Shown one piece after another: positions 58,370 to 64,000 of a stretch of 64,000 bases of DNA; the first letter of the stretch is position 1; each line of letters opens with the position of its first letter. A program made the position numbers and the translations under genes. Source of the stretch: Carex sylvatica (lineage: Eukaryota; Streptophyta; Magnoliopsida; Poales; Cyperaceae); contig CAXKVR010000044.1 in NCBI GenBank assembly GCA_964058845.1, positions 248,001-312,000 of the forward strand. Reading direction: 5' to 3'. The notes beneath the pieces were generated by a model. That model saw nothing but the letters and a program-made list of their open reading frames with translations. It had not been told where the DNA came from and did no database searches.

Positions 58370-59310
58370 ATTTAGAATATAATTAGTTAGTTCATTTTAA
58401 AAGGTTTAAAATATTGTCCAAATAATTTAGAATTTTTTAGAAAATACCAAAATAGTTTAGAATATGGTCTAGAATAATTTAGAAATTTTCAAAATGATTT
58501 AGAATATTAATTTAGAAATTCTAAAATGGTTTAGAATATTAATTTAGAAATTCTAAAATGGTTTAGAATAATTTAGAAATTTCTAAAATAGTTTAGAATA
58601 ATTTAGGAATTGATTTAGATATTGTCTAATTGATTTAGAAAATCCCAAAATGGCATAGAATCATTTAGAAATTTAGAAAACAATTTATAATAATTTAGAA
58701 ACTTGTTTAGATATTGTCCAATTAATTTAAAAAATTCCAAAATGGTTTAGAATAATTTAGAAATTTTCAAATCAATTAGAAATTTTTTTATGAACCTCTT
58801 TCCTTCTCGGATCCCTTTCAGAGCTCCAACTGTCTGATCGATCGACTCTTCGATTCAGGTATTTTTATTTTTATTTATAATATAATTAATTAGTTCATTT
58901 TAAATGATTTAGAATTTTGTCCGAATAATTTAGAATTTTGTAGAACATTCCAAAATAGTTTAGAATATTGTCCTATTAACTTAGAAAATTCGAAAATAGT
59001 CTAGAATAATTTAGAGATTTCCAAAATAGTTTAGAATAATTTAGAGAATTTTAAAATGGTATAGAATAATTTAGAAAATTCAAAAATGGTCTAGAATAAT
59101 TTAGAAATTTTCAAATTGGTTTCCAAAATGGTTTAGAATAATTTAGAGAATTCCAAAATGGTCTAGAATAATTTAGAAAATTTAAAAATGGTCTAGAATA
59201 ATTTTAAAAAATTTAAAATGGTCTATAATAATTTAGAAAATTCCAAAATATTCTAAAATAACGTAGAAAATTTCAAAATAGTTTAGAATAATTTAGAAAA
59301 TTATTCGAAA
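58370..59310. repeat. Minisatellite of TTTAGAATAATTTAGAAA units
   Basis: More than 25 imperfect copies of a 20-45 base unit built from TTAGAATAATTTAGAAATT and CCAAAATGGT. The array is interrupted at 58793-58860 by a second copy of the leader exon (CTTTC, GGATC, GAGCTCCAACTGTCTGATCG), so the leader plus array was duplicated as a block. Confidence 0.8.
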
Positions 59311-59962
59311 TTTTTAGGATGGCAGACGGAGTACTTGGGCATACGTTTAGCGACTTGTTGTGTAATCATAAGGTATCTCAGGCTTCTACGGAGGTAAGTA
59401 TTTACTTATTTGTTTTTTCATAACTCGGTCAGTAATCAAATTATATTGTAATTGGTTGTTTTTCCTAATTTAGAGTGATGATATTTTAACCATCAAGCAC
59501 TATCGTCATCATTGCCCGTATCACGATAAGTACACAGTTTTTAATTCCAATGGGCTTATATCAAATCGCAATAATGCCTGATATCGCCCTCAATGCGGCT
59601 TTCATTCATGGACTTATCAAGCGGTGGCGTCCGGAGACGCACACCTTTCAGCTTCCTTTCGGAGAGATGACAGGTATTAACTAATTCAAATAAATTTGTT
59701 GTTTTAATTTCTTACTAACAAGTCAAATAAATTATAGTTATGCTGGAGGATGTCAGTTGTTTGTGGGGTTTGCCTATTTCAGGGGATCCAATAACGAGAA
59801 TTACAGACTCGACGAGTGTACGACCAACAAGTAAAGTGGTTAGTATTTTTTTTTATTTAAGACCCTATTCTTACTTTGCATTTTTAATAATGTACTCACA
59901 TTCTAATATCGGCGATTAGGTATTTTCGTGCATTTATCCTTGAGATATTAGGGAGTACCATG

Positions 59963-62776
59963 TGTTACGTTACGAAATGTTTATAATTAATTTTCAAGTG
60001 ATTTAAAAGCAAGAATCGAAAGTCGTGCTAATAAAATAGAAATTTAAACCTTAATTAAGGTTTTCCTAGATAAGTAAATCAAGTGTGAATCAAAACCGCG
60101 TCGAAAATATGAATTTCTATAACTTTATAGGCTCAGTGCATCCGCACTGGTGGTGAGTGCGGATGGGCGATCCGCACTGACTTCAGTTCTTTTTTTTCTG
60201 AAAACTGACCAAGTCTTGAGTGCGGGTGTCTTGACCCGTACTGAATTTCAATGCGGACGCATTAGGCTCGGACTTTTCTTGATTCAGTGCCGTTTTGATG
60301 AAAATTTGACAAAGTACTGAGTGCGTCTGCACTGAAATTGAGTGCGTCCGCACTAAAATTGAGTGCATCCGCACTCATGAATTTCCTGTGATTTTCTGAA
60401 TTTCTAAAATCTGTCCAAGTGATGAGTGCGGGTGACTGACCCACACTGGATATTAGTGCGTCCGCACTAGAGTATTTTTCTGTGTTTTCTGAGCCGTTTA
60501 AATTCTGTCAAGTGCTAAGTGCGGGTGGCCGACTCGCACTGAAAATGAGTGTGTCCGCACTCAGAGGGACTTTTAATCAAAATCTCAGATTTTTTTTTCT
60601 TTCTCTCTTTCTCCTCCGTCCCTTTCTCCTCTGCCTTTTCTGTGTTTCGCCCAAGAGAGAAGAAAAGAGAGAGAGAGCTCTCTCTCTCTCTCTCTCTAAA
60701 TCGCCCCAAAGCCCGTGAGATCGAACGAAGGAGTGAGAAATCGATTGCTTTCTCCATCTAGCTCTCCCATTCGGTATTTCTTTTTCTCCTCATCTCTCTC
60801 GAAATCTCGAATTTCTCGGTTGCTCGGGTTTTCATTTTAAACCAGAAATTTGTATTTGAATTGCTTGTAAACTAGTACTTTGAGCTTCCTTGTTGGTTAT
60901 TGGTCGATTCTTTTCTCGATGTTGTCTCAATTTTGGATTTCAAATTTTTAGGATTTTCGGTACCAAATCCGAAATTGAGAAATGTGGTTGATTGATTGGG
61001 CTAACCCGGCCAAATAGACGTGTAATCGATAAATCTCTCTCTCAACCTTGGCATCTAGCGATTAATTCGAATTTTGACCAAATTAGGATTTAATTAATTA
61101 GAAAATTGAATTGTTACGAGAACCAAAGTAGTGAGACGGTAAATTGGTATACCTACAAATGAACCTAATTGGAATTTTGTATGGTTTATAGGATCAAATT
61201 GTAAATTGTGTGAAAGTATATAGATTTTGTTAAGAAAGGTATAAAGCACTAATATAACTTAAGTAAGGCTCTCGATCGTCGAACAAAGATTAAATCAAGG
61301 ATATATGTTAATATAGGTGTAGGCTCGGTTGAGCAAGATTTTGCGGGATCTTTCGAGACGTCCGAACCATAAGTGCGCGATACGCTCTTCGTAACCAGGT
61401 GCGGGGTTCTTGGACTTGTTTGATGTTTTATTTTTAAAAATTAAATTATTTCTCGGTTGTCATCTTGTATGCATGATTGTTTCATAGTTTGAAATTCATG
61501 TTGTATGTTTGATTGTTAATGCATAATTGGAATGGTGTGAATTTATGTGCATAACCCAATCAATTTAGAACCGAATTATTGTGATATAGTTGATTTGCAT
61601 ATTCGTATGGTTGTCAATTGAATTGTTATGTTGTGATTTGATTATATTGAAAGTCACCACGAATTGTTGATTGTGAAATTAATTGTTAATGAATTGGTGA
61701 AGTTGAGCTGTATAGCTGACTTTGACCTTGTGAATGAATTTGCAAAGTTAAGCTGTATAGCTGACTTTGATCCCAGGATCCTTCTGGCGCATTAGGTGAA
61801 TGGCCCTTATGGTTTTCCAGTACCGGTTGGGACGAGGGGTGGGTGACTTTATATATATATATTTATATGTTGATTGTGATTGTGATTGTGATTGTGGGTG
61901 ACTCATTAGCAACGTCTGTGGCTCAGGGGCATTATCCTACGTGATAATGCATTTGAAAGGTCAATTGAATGTTACGATATCTCGAATGATTTCAAAGAGA
62001 ATTTTTATTATATGATTTTAAACCAGACTTTAGAAAACGGTTAAGCCAAAACACTACAGATGGGTGTCAGATAAAGGGTCCAGCTTGGTGGAACGTCTGT
62101 AGGTGTCAGTAACCTTACAGGCGAGGGTCAAATAAAAAGGGTCCAGCTCGGTGGAACATATGTAGGTGCTACCAGCCTTATTAAAATGAGTTAAGCCTGT
62201 TATGTTCTCGTTTGAACTTTATCTTGGAAATTTCATTAGTTGTATTTCATTTGATTATTTGTTGTCAAGCATATGCATTCATTTATATATATATATATAT
62301 TGTGATAGAACTGTAAATGTGTTTTTGTATGGATTTCATTTTGTGAACATGAAGTCTGATTGCAAGTCCAATAACCTGATTGTGACAAATTCGCACTAAG
62401 AATGAAATTATCACCCCCACCCTTTGGGTTCTTTTACAGGTGTAGGTGCGACTGAGTCTGGGGAGGCATGCGAGTAGTGGACCCCCGGTGTATGTCACCA
62501 TTACCTCAATAGTTAGTTATTATTTGACTAGAGATGTATATATTGATTTTTATTGTATAGCTCCATATGTCATACCTGATGATTGGTATCCGTATGAGAT
62601 ACCTTTGATATGTGGTGCTTTTACCAGTCCCGTGTACTTGGATTATTATATATGAACTTGTTTTATATATTTTTGTCGTAAATTTCAGAGTGTATGTTGA
62701 ACTGCCTTGTAAGCATACACGGAATTGTATGCTTACGGCGGGGGACTGTCGCGACCCGTGGCCGCGGGGTGTGACA
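59963..62776 (+). mobile_element. Solo LTR, family S, with perfect 5-bp TSD, inside a PMD exon
   Basis: 2814 bases, begins TGTTACGTTACGAAATG and ends GCGGGGTGTGACA. Flanked by identical CCATG (59958-59962 and 62777-62781). Shares with 42531-45028 the start, the GTGCGGA/TCCGCAC cluster (60128-60560), a GA run (60665-60695), an AGGTGCGGGGTTC block (about 61398), CCAGTACCGGTTGGG (about 61821) and the closing hairpin. No internal retroelement genes. Open frames at 60482-60761 are artefacts of the GA-rich leader. Confidence 0.87.
62748..62776. repeat. Terminal hairpin of solo LTR 2
   Basis: TGTCGCGACCC and GCGGGGTGTGACA pair around a short loop at the LTR end, as in solo LTR 1. Confidence 0.6.
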
Positions 62777-62924
62777 CCATGTTTCCTGACAGCAGTGGGG
62801 ACAGGATACCGCTATGGTATCTCAACATGGTGGTCGAGTTGGATCCACAAGTACATGCGAATCAATTGTTGATCCAAAATGTCAGAATCAATTGCATCTA
62901 CAGGTACATGCTAATAATCAAGTA

Positions 62925-63175
62925 CCTATCTACGGACCCGACTAGTACTGGGTCGGGGTCTAACTGGTAGATCTACAGAGTTTCGACTGGTACTAGGTTA
63001 TGGTCTAACTAATAGATCCACAGAGTTTCGACCGGTACTGGGTCGAGATCTTACTGGTACATCCACAGAGTTTTGACTGGTACCGGGTCAAGATCTAACT
63101 GGTATTGGGTCGAGATCCACGGGTTCCGACTGGTACTGGGTCGAGATCGAGGTTCAGGAATCTGACTAGGTACAG
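62925..63175. repeat. Tandem repeats of GACTGGTACTGGGTCGAGATC
   Basis: Five or six degenerate units of about 30-55 bases containing GGTACTGGGTCGAGATC and ATCCACAGAGTTTCGAC. They lie at the junction where the PMD frame ends (plus strand) and the MULE-like frame ends (minus strand). Confidence 0.75.
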
Positions 63176-63597
63176 GTGTCTGACTATTCAGGTTAAATTG
63201 AGAATTAAAACCAGTATAGTTCGGTTCCAATTCTACATATAACTCTAGAATCGGTAACATTTGTGAAAAAGACGTCACAATTTCTAAAATCATTTTTAAC
63301 GATTGTTGGTTTACTACCGGTACTAATTGATAGTCACATTGGCCATCAGTAGACATATTAAACCTAGCTTGAATTTCCAGATTTGCTTGACTAACATTAT
63401 ACCCCAACCAAATTATAAATCTCATTCCGAAGATAATCAAAGTTGTGGTTCACGGTTAGCGGTAATGGGTATCTAGCTCGGGTACTATAAAAGACCCCGT
63501 CATCATTGTATTGGATTTTCCCTCCAACAAAATTTTTTACACAAATGCTTGTCATTTTTAGTTTTGATTGGTCTGACAATTTAAATAGTAACAACAT
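63051..63597 (-). pseudogene. MULE-transposase-like N-terminal fragment
   Basis: Minus strand. From about 63552 a frame reads MTSICVKNFVGGKIQYNDDG, then HNFDYLRNEIYNLVG; a frame change near 63405 continues into QANLEIQARFNMSTDGQ and YQLVPVVNQQSLKMIL. This resembles the N-terminal region of many plant MuDR-type transposases (a short VxxGG strand, a YxxLxxxI helix, an RF/RY strand). The frame then runs through the tandem repeats and stops near 63051; the catalytic and SWIM parts are absent. Moderate confidence: the resemblance is by pattern, not alignment. Confidence 0.5.
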
Positions 63598-63599
63598 AT

Positions 63600-63770
63600 A
63601 AGTAATTAAAAATTTAAATTTTTTATAATTAAATAAATTATTTTATTAATTTAAAATTATTTAAATAATTATTTATATTTTAAATAATATATATAATTAT
63701 TTAAATAATTTAAATAATTTAAATAATTTAAATAATTTAAATATTATTTAAATAATTTAAAATAATAACA
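63600..63770. repeat. ATTTAAATAATT low-complexity tract
   Basis: Almost pure A/T with many AATTTAAATAATTT units, self-complementary. It lies in the 5' leader of the MULE-like frame. Confidence 0.85.
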
Positions 63771-63779
63771 ACTTACTGA

Positions 63780-64000
63780 AAATTAATCGGAGTCTCAGTC
63801 TGCGGAAAGCTCAGTCTACGAGTGAGTGGTCTGCGAGCTGCAGGGCTCGTATTTAAGGGAATCCATAAATCGCAAAAAAATATTGCAGACTCAGACCCTA
63901 AAACCGCAAAAATTAATTGCGGTTCCAAAATCCAGACACCGTAATTTTTTTTTGCGGTTTTATGGTCTAATTTCGCAATAATTTTTTGCGATTTTTAGAT
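63780..64000 (-). repeat. Subterminal CCGCAAAAAAATTTGCGG repeats (right side of the element)
   Basis: On the minus strand: several CGCAAAAA / TTTTGCGG variants between 64000 and 63865, then CTTAAATACGAGCC and a leader-like sequence into the MULE-like frame. This mirrors the left side at 58020-58235 and implies the element's terminus lies beyond the window. Confidence 0.65.

Larger units (their letters stand above)
58245..62970 (+). pseudogene. Plant mobile domain (PMD/MAIN-like) gene interrupted by a solo LTR
   Basis: The PMD (PF10536) is known from MAIN/MAIL1-type nuclear proteins that influence transposon silencing, and from transposons. A leader exon ends near 58333 at a CAG/GTATTT donor. 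Then exons 59318-59393 (MADGVLGHTFSDLLCNHKVS), 59474-59673 and 59738-59838. The second contains NAAFIHGLIKRWRPETHTFQ and PFGEMT; the third EDVSCLWGLPISGDP, a core PMD signature. A frameshift or stop near 59575 breaks exon two. The last exon (from about 59920) starts YFRAFILEILGSTM, is cut at 59962 by the LTR, and resumes at 62782 with FPDSSGDRIPLWYLN to a stop at 62968. The middle third of the usual domain is missing. Confidence 0.75.

Noticed and set aside
58370..59310. Possible CRISPR-like regular repeats
   Set aside because: Units vary in length, are degenerate and AT-rich, have no unique spacers, and the genome is plant nuclear DNA.
60482..60761. Open frames rich in Ser/Leu/Arg/Glu on both strands
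   Set aside because: Generated by the GA/CT microsatellite in the leader part of the solo LTR.

Overview
The window reads as nuclear DNA of a flowering plant, most likely a eudicot. It is AT-rich, has spliced genes with GT-AG introns, and is dominated by nested transposable elements: Ty3/gypsy and Ty1/copia LTR elements, solo LTRs, a LINE, CACTA, hAT and MULE elements and many MITEs. No tRNA, rRNA, CRISPR array or prokaryotic-style operon was seen. The species cannot be told from the sequence.

Layout. 0-7.1 kb: a decayed Athila-like gypsy element with gag and protease remnants but no reverse transcriptase or integrase. 8.9-11 kb: a small gene for a four-helix PGG-domain membrane protein with its flanks (copy A of a duplicated segment). 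11.6-17.6 kb: a long inverted-repeat element whose right arm is split by a degenerate copia element. 17.6-27.4 kb: copy B of the PGG gene, whose upstream flank is broken up by a foldback element, a hAT-type element, a 9-bp-TSD MITE and a CACTA transposon. 27.7-30.3 kb: a degenerate LINE on the minus strand. 30.8-35.4 kb: a minus-strand copia element that lost most of gag and sits beside a FAR1-like fragment. 35.4-38.1 kb: FAR1/FRS-type pseudogenes and MITEs. 39.9-45.6 kb: a hAT-like element holding an AT-rich tandem array, into which a 2.5-kb solo LTR inserted. 46.1-46.7 kb: a third PGG gene. 48.8-56.7 kb: the only clearly intact conserved housekeeping-type gene, a ZAC/AGD12-like ArfGAP plus C2 protein, with eight coding exons on the minus strand. 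58.0 kb to the window end: a transposon-like unit with plant mobile domain (PMD) exons facing a MULE-transposase-like N-terminus; a 2.8-kb solo LTR sits inside a PMD exon.

How it fits together. The window holds two kinds of host genes, the PGG trio and the ArfGAP gene; nearly everything else is transposon or its remains. Exact target-site duplications date several insertions relative to each other, and the PGG duplication supplies natural empty sites. The least explained signal is a set of short CpG-rich inverted motifs of the type CGG-N-CCG. They recur in unrelated LTR elements here: the Athila-like element, the minus-strand copia element including its coding region, and, in a GTGCGGA/TCCGCAC version, both solo LTRs.
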